64,000 bases of DNA from contig JAWKTK010000011.1 in NCBI GenBank assembly GCA_041399205.1, forward strand, positions 62,001 through 126,000, written 5' to 3'. A program made the position numbers and the translations under genes. Shown here in pieces: positions 16,969 to 25,282 of the stretch. The stretch is from JAGQOZ01 sp041399205 (GTDB taxonomy: Bacteria; Planctomycetota; Planctomycetia; Pirellulales; Pirellulaceae). How positions within the stretch are numbered: position 1 is the stretch's first letter; the number at the start of each line of letters is the position of its first letter. The notes beneath the pieces are model-generated. The model made no database searches, was not told the origin of the DNA, and saw only the letters and a program-made list of their open reading frames with translations.

Positions 16969-18636
16969 ATGAGTGAAGTAGATCGCGAATTGCAGCTGAT
17001 TCGAGCGGCAAAAGAGAAGGGCACCGGCGCTACCGTGGCCACCTATGTTCGCCTTTCTGGACCCGGTTGGTTGCAAGGCGCTATCACGTTGGGAGGTGGT
17101 TCGCTGGCGGGCGCGCTGTATCTGGGCGTGATCATGGGCTATCACCTGATGTGGTTACAACCAATCGCCATGATTTTGGGCGTGATCATGTTAAGCGCCA
17201 TCAGCTACGTCACACTGTCCACGGGTGAAAGACCGTTTGGAGCCATCAACAAACACATCAGTCCGTTGCTGGGTTGGGGTTGGTTGATTGCCACCATGAT
17301 GGCCAACATCGTGTGGTGCTTGCCGCAATTCGCCTTGGGCACGGCCGCAGTGAAACAGAATCTGATCCCAAAGCTCAATGACGATCAGGGGACGTACATT
17401 GTGGCGATTAGCTTGTTGGTGGTCGCGTCGATTGTGGTGTGGTTTTACAATTCGGGCAGCTGGGGCATCAAGCTGTTTGAAATCATTCTAAAGATCATGG
17501 TCGGCATCGTAGTGCTCAGCTTCTTTGGCGTGGTGATTGCCATGACGGCCAAGGGCGCTTTGAATTGGGGCGAAATCTTGTCCGGTTTGATTCCCAACGT
17601 TTCGGCGTTGTTTCAACCGGCTCCTTCATTAAACGAATATATCGAAGCGACCGGTTCGCATGCCGATTGGTGGCGAACCACAATCGCCGACACGCAAAAA
17701 GACAAGATCATCACGGCCTTTGCCACCGCGGTTGGCATCAATATGACCTTCTTGCTGCCTTATTCCATGTTGCGAAAAGGCTGGGGCAAAGAACATCGAG
17801 GCCTCGCAATTTTTGATCTGTCCATCGGCTTGATCGTGCCATTTGTGTTGGCGACCGGTTGCGTAGTGATTGCTGCGGCCAGCCAGTTCCACGGACATGC
17901 AGACGATGTCTTCGCCATTGTGGCCAAGGGCAAAGGAAAAGAAGTTGGCGCGTTTAATAAACTGCTGGACGCTCGTTTGACTGCCGAATTTGACGACTAT
18001 GATTCGCGTTCGGAAGAAGCCAAAGCGGAAGCTCGAACCTCCATTTCGGATGCGGACAAACGTTTGGCTGCCATGTTAGCGGAACGAGATAACCTGGCAT
18101 TGGCCAACACGCTGGAACCGTTGGTTGGTAAACAAGTGGCACAGACACTCTTTGGTGTGGGCGTCTTGGGCATGGCGTTGTCTACCATCATTATTTTAAT
18201 GTTGATCAACGGTTTTGCGTTTTGTGAAATGCTGAACGTACCGGCCGAAGGAACGTTTCATCGTATCGGTAGCATGATTCCGGCGGTTGGTATTTTGGGG
18301 CCGTTTGTGTGGGCGTCTGCGGCGCTGGCCTTGGCCACTCCTACATCGGTGATTGGCGGAGCGATGCTGCCGATTGCCTATGTTTCGTTTTTGCTGTTGA
18401 TGAATTCCAAAAACCTGTTGGGCGATGCCATGCCCACTGGAGCAGCCCGAATTCGCTGGAATGTCATGATGCTGTTCGCTACAGCCGTCGCTACGTTTGG
18501 ATCGATTTGGGGTTTGACCGGCAAGAAGTTGGGGACGTTCCCGATCGGCAACGTCGCGCTCGGCTTCCTACTGGTCTTGCTGGTATTAGGCATCCTTTCG
18601 TTCTTGATCAAAAACGCCAAGCCCACAGAAAACTAG
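16969..18636 (+). CDS. Nramp-related divalent metal transporter-like membrane protein
   Basis: 555 residues with about 11 hydrophobic segments. The N-terminal GPGWLQGAITLGGGSLAGALYLG lies where Nramp proteins have their first, unwound helix, and INMTFLLPYSMLRKGW corresponds to their sixth. In canonical Nramp carriers these hold the metal-binding DPGN and MPH motifs; here the Asp and Asn of DPGN are absent and MPH is replaced by LPY. A hydrophilic, charged insertion (~320-385, with RSEEAKAEARTSISDADKRL) sits between two membrane segments. It is probably a transporter of the LeuT-fold APC superfamily with altered or unknown substrate. It lies about 40 bases before asnS on the same strand. Confidence 0.75.
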   Translation: MSEVDRELQLIRAAKEKGTGATVATYVRLSGPGWLQGAITLGGGSLAGALYLGVIMGYHLMWLQPIAMILGVIMLSAISYVTLSTGERPFGAINKHISPLLGWGWLIATMMANIVWCLPQFALGTAAVKQNLIPKLNDDQGTYIVAISLLVVASIVVWFYNSGSWGIKLFEIILKIMVGIVVLSFFGVVIAMTAKGALNWGEILSGLIPNVSALFQPAPSLNEYIEATGSHADWWRTTIADTQKDKIITAFATAVGINMTFLLPYSMLRKGWGKEHRGLAIFDLSIGLIVPFVLATGCVVIAAASQFHGHADDVFAIVAKGKGKEVGAFNKLLDARLTAEFDDYDSRSEEAKAEARTSISDADKRLAAMLAERDNLALANTLEPLVGKQVAQTLFGVGVLGMALSTIIILMLINGFAFCEMLNVPAEGTFHRIGSMIPAVGILGPFVWASAALALATPTSVIGGAMLPIAYVSFLLLMNSKNLLGDAMPTGAARIRWNVMMLFATAVATFGSIWGLTGKKLGTFPIGNVALGFLLVLLVLGILSFLIKNAKPTEN

Positions 18637-18676
18637 TCGCGTTACATCTTCAATCGTCACAAAGGACTGACTCGCT

Positions 18677-20068
18677 ATGGACAAGATACGCGTCGTGGAA
18701 GCTCGACAAGCCGATTCGATCGGTCGAACGGGAACACTGCAAGGTTGGGTACGAACTCGCCGAGACTCCAAAGGCGGCTTTTCGTTTCTCGAGCTAAACG
18801 ATGGTTCGTGCCTGTCCAATATCCAGGTCATTGCCGACGCGAATCTACCCAACTACGAATCGGAAATCAAAAAACTTTCTGCCGGTTGCAGCATTACGGT
18901 GCAAGGTGAAATCAAGGAATCGGGCGGCAAGGGACAATCGACGGAAGTCTTGGCTCAGCAAATCACCGTTCACGGTTGGGCCGATCCGGAAACCTATCCG
19001 CTGCAGAAAAAACGTCATTCGATGGAAAAGCTGCGAGAATGGGCGCATTTGCGGCCTCGAACCAATACGTTTGGCGCGGTGATGCGAGTGAGAAATTGCG
19101 TGGCGAATTCGATTCACCAATTCTTTCAGGAGAATGACTTTTTGTACGTCCACACGCCGCTGATCACGGCCAGCGATTGTGAAGGTGCGGGTGAATTGTT
19201 CAAAGTCACTACGCTGGATCTGGAGAACGTTCCCAAGCAAGATGGCAAGGTTGATTACACCAAAGACTTTTTCGATCGCCCCAGTTTCTTGACGGTCAGC
19301 GGTCAGTTGGAAGCCGAAATCTTTGCCACTTCGCTGGGCAAGGTCTACACGTTTGGGCCTACGTTTCGAGCAGAAAATTCCAATACGTCGCGGCATCTGG
19401 CCGAATTCTGGATGGTCGAACCGGAAATGGCTTTCTTCGAATTGACCGACAACATGGACTTGGCGGAACGCTTTCTAAAGCGAATTTTCCGTGACGTCCT
19501 TTCCAAGTGCCAAGAAGATATGGAATTCTTCAACTTGCGGATCGATGACACGGTGTTGTCCACGCTGAATGGAATCTTGGACAACGAATTTGTCCGTCTG
19601 CCTTACACCGACGCGATTTCCATTTTAGAAAAAAGTGGTCAAACGTTTGAATTTCCTGTGTCGTGGGGTACCGATCTTCAATCTGAACATGAACGCTTTT
19701 TGACGGAACAAGAATTCAAGAAGCCCGTGATCCTGTACGACTATCCCAAGTCCATCAAGCCGTTCTACATGAAGGTGAACGATGATGATCGAACGGTGCG
19801 CGCGATGGATGTGCTGGTGCCGAAGGTGGGCGAGATTATTGGCGGAAGCCAACGAGAAGACCGATTAGACGTGCTGGAACAACGGATGCGAGACCAGGAT
19901 TTAGATCCGCAAACGTATTGGTGGTACGTCGATCTGCGCCGCTTTGGCACCGTGCCGCATGCCGGATTTGGACTGGGCTTAGAACGAGTGGTTCAGTTTA
20001 TCACGGGCATGAGCAACATTCGCGATGTCATCCCGTTTCCTCGCACACCAGGCAATGCCGAATTTTAG
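18677..20068 (+). CDS. asnS: Asparaginyl-tRNA synthetase
   Basis: 463 residues, the usual length. The N-terminal OB-fold anticodon-binding domain (GTLQGWVRTRRDSKGGFSFLELNDGS) is followed by the class II catalytic domain. Motif 2 is FRAENSNTSRHLAEFWMVEPEMAF, and motif 3 is FGLGLERVVQFITGMSNIRD. The AsnRS-type SGQLEAEIFA and the RDVIPFPRTPGN ending distinguish it from AspRS. It attaches asparagine to tRNA-Asn in the cytoplasm, using ATP. It may be cotranscribed with the transporter 40 bases upstream. The reading frame is intact. Confidence 0.97.
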   Translation: MDKIRVVEARQADSIGRTGTLQGWVRTRRDSKGGFSFLELNDGSCLSNIQVIADANLPNYESEIKKLSAGCSITVQGEIKESGGKGQSTEVLAQQITVHGWADPETYPLQKKRHSMEKLREWAHLRPRTNTFGAVMRVRNCVANSIHQFFQENDFLYVHTPLITASDCEGAGELFKVTTLDLENVPKQDGKVDYTKDFFDRPSFLTVSGQLEAEIFATSLGKVYTFGPTFRAENSNTSRHLAEFWMVEPEMAFFELTDNMDLAERFLKRIFRDVLSKCQEDMEFFNLRIDDTVLSTLNGILDNEFVRLPYTDAISILEKSGQTFEFPVSWGTDLQSEHERFLTEQEFKKPVILYDYPKSIKPFYMKVNDDDRTVRAMDVLVPKVGEIIGGSQREDRLDVLEQRMRDQDLDPQTYWWYVDLRRFGTVPHAGFGLGLERVVQFITGMSNIRDVIPFPRTPGNAEF

Positions 20069-20148
20069 ATACGTCGGCGATCTGAATTGGGGCATCCAAA
20101 TTTGCAGCCGTCCACGCACCGAGGCCGTCGGGAACTAACAGGTTGTTC

Positions 20149-20218
20149 GTAGTGGACGAGGTCGTTTGTAGTGGACGAGGTGACGAGTCCCTTGAAAATC
20201 CGAGTCCCTTGAAAATCC
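20149..20218. repeat. Two short tandem/direct duplications
   Basis: A 14-base unit GTAGTGGACGAGGT occurs at 20149-20162 and 20168-20181. Immediately after it a 17-base unit beginning GAGTCCCTTGAAAATCC occurs twice (20185-20201 and 20202-20218). They lie in the 335-base non-coding region after asnS, next to the inverted element at 20279. I recall the 'GTAGTGGACGAGGTGACGAGTCC' type string from planctomycete intergenic regions. Confidence 0.7.
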
Positions 20219-20278
20219 GTCGTGACTCAGTATTCCGAAGCGTTGGGAGTTGAGGTTTTGATTTTCCTTCGCAACAAA

Positions 20279-20348
20279 TCCTAGCCCGAAACGTAAGTGA
20301 GGGAAAATCGGCGACATCGCCGTCCCTTGCTGACGCTTCGGACTAGGA
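20279..20348. repeat. Dispersed inverted-repeat element, copy 1
   Basis: The left arm 20279-20304 (starting TCCTAGCCCGAAACG) and the right arm 20323-20348 (ending GACGCTTCGGACTAGGA) are complementary over 26 bases with about five mismatches, around an 18-base centre. A second copy with the same arms but a different centre lies at 53182-53252. It is a non-coding, probably non-autonomous palindromic repeat; it is located about 55 bases before the hydrolase start and may affect its expression. Confidence 0.75.
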
Positions 20349-20403
20349 TTCTTCTCGGTACGAACGCTTATACACAACTTCAGATTGGTTGGAGAGCTTT
20401 TCA

Positions 20404-20652
20404 ATGTTCGTTTGTCATTCTGTTAATCGGACTTCTGGCCGGCGGATTGGATGTACTGTTCTGATGGGTTTTGCCATGGCTACCAGCCTATTCAGCCAGG
20501 CACCACAAGCCAGCGATGAACTGCCAGCTCGACAACTGCCGGCCGACAATCTTTTGGTGTATCTCGGCGAAGATGGTCGAACTGAGATGGTGCGAAACTG
20601 GGCCGATTGGCAGATTCGCCGCTGGGCAGTGGTCGCGCCATGGAAACGGTGA
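20404..20652 (+). pseudogene. N-terminal part of frameshifted alpha/beta hydrolase
   Basis: The ATG at 20404 follows GGAGAG by 7 bases. The encoded piece has an export signal (GCTVLMGFAMATSLFSQA) and the beginning of a mature domain (NLLVYLGEDGRTEMVRNWADWQIRR). The frame then runs into a stop at 20652, while the hydrolase continues in another frame starting inside this piece. A single missing base between about 20612 and 20640 explains the break. I read this as one gene, 20404-21545, encoding about 380 residues. Confidence 0.72.
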
Positions 20653-21545
20653 TGGGACCGTTTCCGGCGAACCGCACCAAGTGTGATCTGGATGTTCGCA
20701 TTGAATCCGAAGAGGACGCGGGGTCTTACGTTCGGCGGTTGATTTCGTATCAATCCGAAGAAGGCTGTCGCACGCCCGCGTATTTGCAAATTCCCAAAAC
20801 GTTGTTGACGGAGGATGTGAATTCCAAAAACGACAAGGCGCTGGGCGTTTTGTGTCTGCATCCGACAGACAATGTGGTTGGGCATCAAGTGGTGGTTGGA
20901 TTGGGCGGCAAGCCAAACCGGCAATACGCTGCGGAACTAGCGGAACGAGGCTTCGTCACGATCGCGCCGGCCTATCCGCTGCTGGCCAACTATCAACCTG
21001 ATTGGAGAAAGCTGGGCTACGCCAGCGGCACCATGAAGGCCGTGTGGGACAATGTGCGAGCGTTAGACGTTTTGGAAAGCCTGCCGTTTGTGCAGCCAGG
21101 TAAATTCGGAGCGATTGGTCATTCGCTGGGCGGACACAATGCGGTTTATTCGGCGGTGTTTGATCAGCGGATTCAAGTGATCGTCAGCAGCTGCGGGCTT
21201 GATTCGTACACCGACTACATGAACGGCGATATTACCGGCTGGACCAGTGATCGCTACATGCCAAAACTGTTGGCCTACCGTAACCGTGTCGATCAGATTC
21301 CGTTTGACTTTCACGAAATGATTGCGGCTCTGGCTCCGCGGCCGGTCCTGATTAGTGCGCCGCTGGGTGACACCAACTTTCAATGGCAAAGTGTGGATCG
21401 CATTGCCGAAGCAGCCAGGCCCATCTTTGAACTTTCCGGCGCCACCAGCAAGTTGTTGGTGGTGCATCCCGACTGCGATCATGATTTTCCAGACAATGTG
21501 CGCAAACAAGCGTATGCGTTCATCGACAAGGCATTGCGACCATAG
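20607..21545 (+). CDS. Secreted alpha/beta hydrolase (dienelactone hydrolase-like), main part
   Basis: This carries the catalytic part of the hydrolase. It includes the nucleophile elbow GAIGHSLGGHNAVY (catalytic Ser), an oxyanion region GVLCLHPTDNVVGHQ, the strand ALAPRPVLISAPLGDTNF before the acid residue, and the final histidine region VVHPDCDHDFPDNVR. Such enzymes cleave esters; planctomycetes encode many exported ones, with acetylated or other esterified polysaccharides as likely substrates. The apparent TTG start at 20607 is not real, because the true N-terminus with its signal peptide is in the overlapping frame upstream. The TIM-barrel epimerase 100 bases downstream may belong to the same catabolic unit. 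Confidence 0.85.
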   Translation: MADSPLGSGRAMETVMGPFPANRTKCDLDVRIESEEDAGSYVRRLISYQSEEGCRTPAYLQIPKTLLTEDVNSKNDKALGVLCLHPTDNVVGHQVVVGLGGKPNRQYAAELAERGFVTIAPAYPLLANYQPDWRKLGYASGTMKAVWDNVRALDVLESLPFVQPGKFGAIGHSLGGHNAVYSAVFDQRIQVIVSSCGLDSYTDYMNGDITGWTSDRYMPKLLAYRNRVDQIPFDFHEMIAALAPRPVLISAPLGDTNFQWQSVDRIAEAARPIFELSGATSKLLVVHPDCDHDFPDNVRKQAYAFIDKALRP

Positions 21546-21644
21546 TGCGAACCACGGCGTTGGACTTTGCTGGCAAGGCGACACTGGCGTTGGTATGATG
21601 TGAGCGAATTGAAATGATAAACAAACCGTCTTAGGAGTGATCGC

Positions 21645-22610
21645 ATGGATAAGAATCGTCGTCAGTTTTTGGGCAATGTGGCCGGTGTTGTCGGAGGCGC
21701 CGCGTTACTGCCTGGCCGACAGGCCTCCGCTCAAGATTCGACATCACAAAACGCAGCCAAGGTTTTGCGGCCTAATCCGATTGCGATTTCGTCTTATTCG
21801 TTTTGGCGATTTAATGATTCGACCAAGTTGCCGATTGAAGATTGCATTTCCATTGCGGCCGACATGGGGTTCGACGCGTTTGAAGTTTTGCACATTCAAA
21901 TGGCGGACGAATCCAACGCGTATTTACAGAAACTGAAACGACAAGCCGTCATCGCGGGCATGGACTTGTGCGGCTTTTCTACGCATCAAGGTTTTGTGTA
22001 TCCGGAAAAAGAGCGACGTCAGGAAAATATCGATCACACCATTCACTGCATGCAGTTGGCGCACGAAATGGGGATTCCCACCATGCGAGTGAACACGGGA
22101 CGATGGGGAACAACCAAGACGTTTGATGCATTGATGGCCAACAAGGGAATTGAAGATCGTCTTCCCGGCCATACCGAAGACGAAGGCTTTGACTGGGTGA
22201 TCAGCAGCTTTGAACAATTGGTGCCGCACGCGGAAAAGTATGGCGTGTTGATGGGCCTGGAGAATCATTGGGGTCTGGGGCGAACCGCCGACGGCGTGTT
22301 GCGCATTGTCAACGCCATTGATTCGCCTTGGTTGCAAGTCACCGTCGACACTGGCAATTTTCTGGAAGACCAATATTCGCAGTTGGAAAAGATGGCTCCT
22401 CAAGCGGTCTTTGTGCAAGCCAAGACCTATTACGGCGGTGGCAAGTGGTACACGCTGGAGATTGACTATGATCGAGTGGCTGCGATCCTTCGCGGTGCGG
22501 GCTACCGAGGCTACGTTTCGCTGGAATTTGAAGGCAAGGAAGATTATCTGACGGCGATTCCGAAGAGTCTGGAAGTGTTGCGAAGTGCGTTTAGGCCGAA
22601 CGGCGTATAA
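21645..22610 (+). CDS. Tat-exported sugar phosphate isomerase/epimerase-like TIM-barrel protein
   Basis: 321 residues; the ATG at 21645 has AGGAG 8 bases upstream. The twin-arginine signal NRRQFLGNVAGVVGGAALLPG marks Tat export. The mature part is a xylose isomerase/AP endonuclease 2-like barrel: ISIAADMGFDAFEVLHIQ, MDLCGFSTHQGFV, MGIPTMRVNTGRWG, YGVLMGLENHWGLGR (metal-ligand Glu), WLQVTVDTGNFLED (Asp) and YVSLEFEGKEDY (Glu). These acidic residues form the usual divalent-metal site. It probably isomerises or epimerises a sugar in the periplasm. The substrate is unknown. Confidence 0.88.
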   Translation: MDKNRRQFLGNVAGVVGGAALLPGRQASAQDSTSQNAAKVLRPNPIAISSYSFWRFNDSTKLPIEDCISIAADMGFDAFEVLHIQMADESNAYLQKLKRQAVIAGMDLCGFSTHQGFVYPEKERRQENIDHTIHCMQLAHEMGIPTMRVNTGRWGTTKTFDALMANKGIEDRLPGHTEDEGFDWVISSFEQLVPHAEKYGVLMGLENHWGLGRTADGVLRIVNAIDSPWLQVTVDTGNFLEDQYSQLEKMAPQAVFVQAKTYYGGGKWYTLEIDYDRVAAILRGAGYRGYVSLEFEGKEDYLTAIPKSLEVLRSAFRPNGV

Positions 22611-22668
22611 CCGCCGATTCGCCGGGAGGCAAAATCAAACGGCTGTATGGATTTTCTCGGCGACTGAA

Positions 22669-23004
22669 TTATTCTTTCGCCGGCGGCCGGTCGTCTCGTC
22701 GAAATACCGCCACTACATCTTCCACGGGAACGACAAACAGTTGGTTGTCTGATTCAAAATCAACCGGAATGGCGTTTTTGGGATGGAATAGGACCTTGTC
22801 ATATTGGCGCAGCGGGACGTCGTCGTCGTTTTCGACTTGTGTGGAAATGGTGACAATCCGGCCGGTGATAGTAGGGATTTCCGCTTGGTCCGGCAGAGCA
22901 ATACCCCCCTTGGTGGTGCGTTTTGGTTCGTCCTTCCGCACGACAACTCGCGCACCAATAGGCTCGACATACTCAAATGTGGTCGATTTTCTTGCCTTTG
23001 CCAT
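22669..23004 (-). CDS. GroES-like co-chaperonin paralogue
   Basis: 111 residues from the ATG at 23004. The sequence FEYVEPIGARVVVRKDEPKRTTKGGIALPDQAEIPTITGRIV matches the Cpn10 pattern 'P..DRV.V......T.GGI.LPD.A......G.V', including the mobile-loop region. It continues LRQYDKVLFHPKNAIPVDF and VPVEDVVAVF. It lacks the usual Ala-Gly-rich core after 'G.V' and has an acidic NDDDVPL instead. GroES caps GroEL during protein folding in the cytoplasm. No groEL is adjacent, so this is probably a solitary additional GroES. A longer in-frame reading to 23205 is possible but has no family support. Confidence 0.8.
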   Translation of the reverse strand: MAKARKSTTFEYVEPIGARVVVRKDEPKRTTKGGIALPDQAEIPTITGRIVTISTQVENDDDVPLRQYDKVLFHPKNAIPVDFESDNQLFVVPVEDVVAVFRRDDRPPAKE

Positions 23005-23361
23005 GGATGGAGGCCCTTCTAGACGTCGATTAGCGGATGGTTCGAATACCGAAGTTCGACGGCGCAGGTCGACTTGGCGGTCTTCACAGGATCGACAGTA
23101 TAAAAGAGTCTGTCGAAACCGATAACCGTAGCCTGACCCTGCTAGCGAATTATCGTCGTTTGAATTTGCCATTCGGGGTTGAATTTCTGAAGTGATTTGA
23201 GACAATCCTGGATTCGTCCATGAATGACAAATAGGTTACTCATCCGCCTAAATATGCGAGCCTGGCGTTTCGGGAAAGAACTGCAAGTTCCCTAGGCATT
23301 TCCAGAGATTTCCGGCCAGGCAGCCGAAGTTATAGATTTTATCCGGTTACCAGAGGTATCG
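23005..23361. other. Divergent intergenic region upstream of rplY
   Basis: 357 bases between the leftward GroES-like gene and rplY, presumably holding both promoters. A small hairpin GAACT-GCA-AGTTC occurs at 23278-23290 and a TATAGATTTTAT stretch near 23330. I cannot assign either with confidence. Confidence 0.4.
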
Positions 23362-23997
23362 ATGTCAAACAAAGAGAGTTTTCACGTACAGTTGCGTGAT
23401 GTGAAGGGGACGCGAAAGTCACGGGCGTTGCGAGCGTCTGGATTGGTTCCCGCCGTTTTGTACGGTCATGGCCAAGAATGTGTCAATTTGACCGTTCCGG
23501 TCAAAGAAGTAGACGCGATGATTCGTCATGGCAGTCGAGTGGTCGAGCTGTCTGGTGGTATCACAGAAACGGCGTTTGTTAAAGAAGTGCAGTGGAACGC
23601 GTTCGGAACGGATGTACTGCACCTGGATTTGACTCGAGTAAACGCGAAGGAACTTGTTGACGTTACTGTTCGCGTTGAATTGCGAGGTGACGCGCCGGGT
23701 ACTCATCAAGGCGGGATGGTCAATCACGTCTTGCACGAATTGGAAATGATGTGTCCGGCCAGTGACATTCCGGAGAAAATTGATTTGGATATCAATCACC
23801 TGGAATTGGATCAGTCGATTACGGCTGGGGAAATCGAGTTACCCAAGGGCGCAACCCTGGTGACCGACAAGAACGCCGTGATTGTGCAGTGCGGCGAGGT
23901 ACATGCTCAACCAGAAGAAACGGGCGTGGTGGATACCAGTGCCGAGCCGGAAGTGATTGGCCGGAAGGAATCTGCGGACGAAGAAGGATCGGAATAG
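23362..23997 (+). CDS. rplY: 50S ribosomal protein L25, long (Ctc) form
   Basis: 211 residues. The N-terminal L25 domain (RDVKGTRKSRALRASGLVPAVLYGHG, then HGSRVVELSG and FVKEVQWNAFGTDVLHLDLTRV) binds 5S rRNA. The C-terminal beta domain of the Ctc type follows (VRVELRGDAPGTHQGGMVNHVLHELEMMCPASDIPEKI), then an acidic tail. It is the first gene of a rightward translation/replication cluster, with pth, rpsF, ssb and rplI behind it, an arrangement common in bacteria. Confidence 0.95.
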   Translation: MSNKESFHVQLRDVKGTRKSRALRASGLVPAVLYGHGQECVNLTVPVKEVDAMIRHGSRVVELSGGITETAFVKEVQWNAFGTDVLHLDLTRVNAKELVDVTVRVELRGDAPGTHQGGMVNHVLHELEMMCPASDIPEKIDLDINHLELDQSITAGEIELPKGATLVTDKNAVIVQCGEVHAQPEETGVVDTSAEPEVIGRKESADEEGSE

Positions 23998-24125
23998 ATT
24001 CTCTGCTGGTTTGATAGATTGCATTTGACAAAGACAGGATATTCGCTTTCTTGCTTCGTTGGCTTTTAGATTGGCTTGGTTCGACGGGATCAATTGATAA
24101 AGCTTGGGATGCGGGAAATAGAACA

Positions 24126-24685
24126 ATGAAACTGGTGATCGGGCTGGGGAATCCCGGTCGCAAGTACGAAGGGACTCGCCACAATATCGGATTTGATGTG
24201 GTGAGCGAAGTTGGTAGTCAGGCCGGAGCGGGCGTTGCGAAAGCAAAGTTTCAAGGCCAGATTGCGGAAGTGAACATCGGTGGAACGAAGGCGGTTTTGC
24301 TGATGCCCCATACGTACATGAATCGAAGTGGCGGCAGTGTGCGAGCTGCGTTCGATTTTTATAAACTTGAATTGGAAAACGTCTTAGTGGTTTGTGACGA
24401 CTTGAGCCTGCCGGTGGGGCGAATTCGATTTCGCAGCAAAGGTTCGGCCGGTGGTCAAAAGGACTTGCTGATATTCTGGCTAAGCTGGGTAGCCCCGAGG
24501 TGCCTCGGCTGCGAATCGGAATTGGACAAACGCCTGAAAACTGGGACACTGCGGATTACGTTTTGGGACGTTTCCGCGAAGAAGAAAAACCCGTCATTCG
24601 CGAGGCGATTGATCGAGCAGCCGCAGGGGTTGCTGATTGGATTCGGCTCGGAATTTCAGATTGTATGAATCGGTATAACGGATAA
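24126..24685 (+). CDS. pth: Peptidyl-tRNA hydrolase (frameshifted in this sequence)
   Basis: The ATG at 24126 begins MKLVIGLGNPGRKYEGTRHN, with the catalytic His in TRHNIGFDVV. The PHTYMNRSGGSV and VVCDDLSLPVGRIR motifs follow. At 24461 the expected GGQKGLADILAKLGS is disrupted: one G is missing from a GGG run (AAAGGACTT instead of AAAGGGACTT). The protein resumes in the next frame as ADILAKLGSPEVPRLRIGIGQTPENWDTADYVLGRF to the stop at 24685. The corrected product would be 186 residues, exactly the family length. Pth recycles peptidyl-tRNAs and is normally essential, so the break is more likely a sequence error than a real mutation. Neighbours rplY and rpsF support the identification. Confidence 0.9.
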
Positions 24686-24701
24686 GTGTGAGGAGCTTGC
24701 T

Positions 24702-25100
24702 TTGGCAACCAACGTCTATGAATGTCTTTTTTTGCTAGATTCAAATCGCTATGCTCGCGACCCGAATGCTGTAGCAAACCAGATTAGCGAAATCGTCGCC
24801 AAGTGTGGCGGAGAAGTGATGGTCAGCCGACTTTGGAATGAACAACGTCTGGCCTATCCCATTGACGGTCACCGCAAGGGCACGTATTGGCTTGCGTACT
24901 TTAAAATGAGTAGCGAAAAGCAGACGGATTTCAATCGAATGTGCCAGTTGAATGATTCGATCTTGCGGAATCTGGTTCTGAAGGTCGATTCGCGGTTGGT
25001 GGATACGCTGGTGGCTCACGCTTCGGGCGAACGAAACGCCAATGCTCCGGCAGAAGAAGAAGGCGACGAAGTTGCTGAACCAGCAGGTGCGGACAGCTAG
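24702..25100 (+). CDS. rpsF: 30S ribosomal protein S6
   Basis: 132 residues from a TTG at 24702; AGGAG lies 6 bases upstream and decides the start. The core reads NVYECLFLLDSN, then IVAKCGGEVMVSRLWNEQRLAYPIDGHRKGTYWLAYF and LNDSILRNLVLKVD, the standard S6 ferredoxin-like fold. A short acidic tail (AEEEGDEVAEPAGADS) follows. It binds 16S rRNA, normally together with S18, but no rpsR is present between rpsF and ssb. It starts 16 bases after pth, probably in one operon with it. Confidence 0.95.
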   Translation: MATNVYECLFLLDSNRYARDPNAVANQISEIVAKCGGEVMVSRLWNEQRLAYPIDGHRKGTYWLAYFKMSSEKQTDFNRMCQLNDSILRNLVLKVDSRLVDTLVAHASGERNANAPAEEEGDEVAEPAGADS

Positions 25101-25282
25101 GACTTTGGTCCCAAGTGTTGGTTCCTTGAGCGGTCGCGGTTGATTGGTTATACCTTACGCAGTCGAATTTGATGCTGGTGCATAAGCCGGTTATGACAGT
25201 AGCATCAAGACCCGCCGTGAAATGTATAAAGAGTGGTCATTCGTTCACATCATTCGCCCGCTTCAACGGAGGATGAACTGCT

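Noticed and set aside
23005..23205. N-terminal extension of the GroES-like protein
   Set aside because: The extra 67 residues are low-complexity, Arg- and Cys-containing, and absent from the family; the ATG at 23004 gives a normal Cpn10 start.
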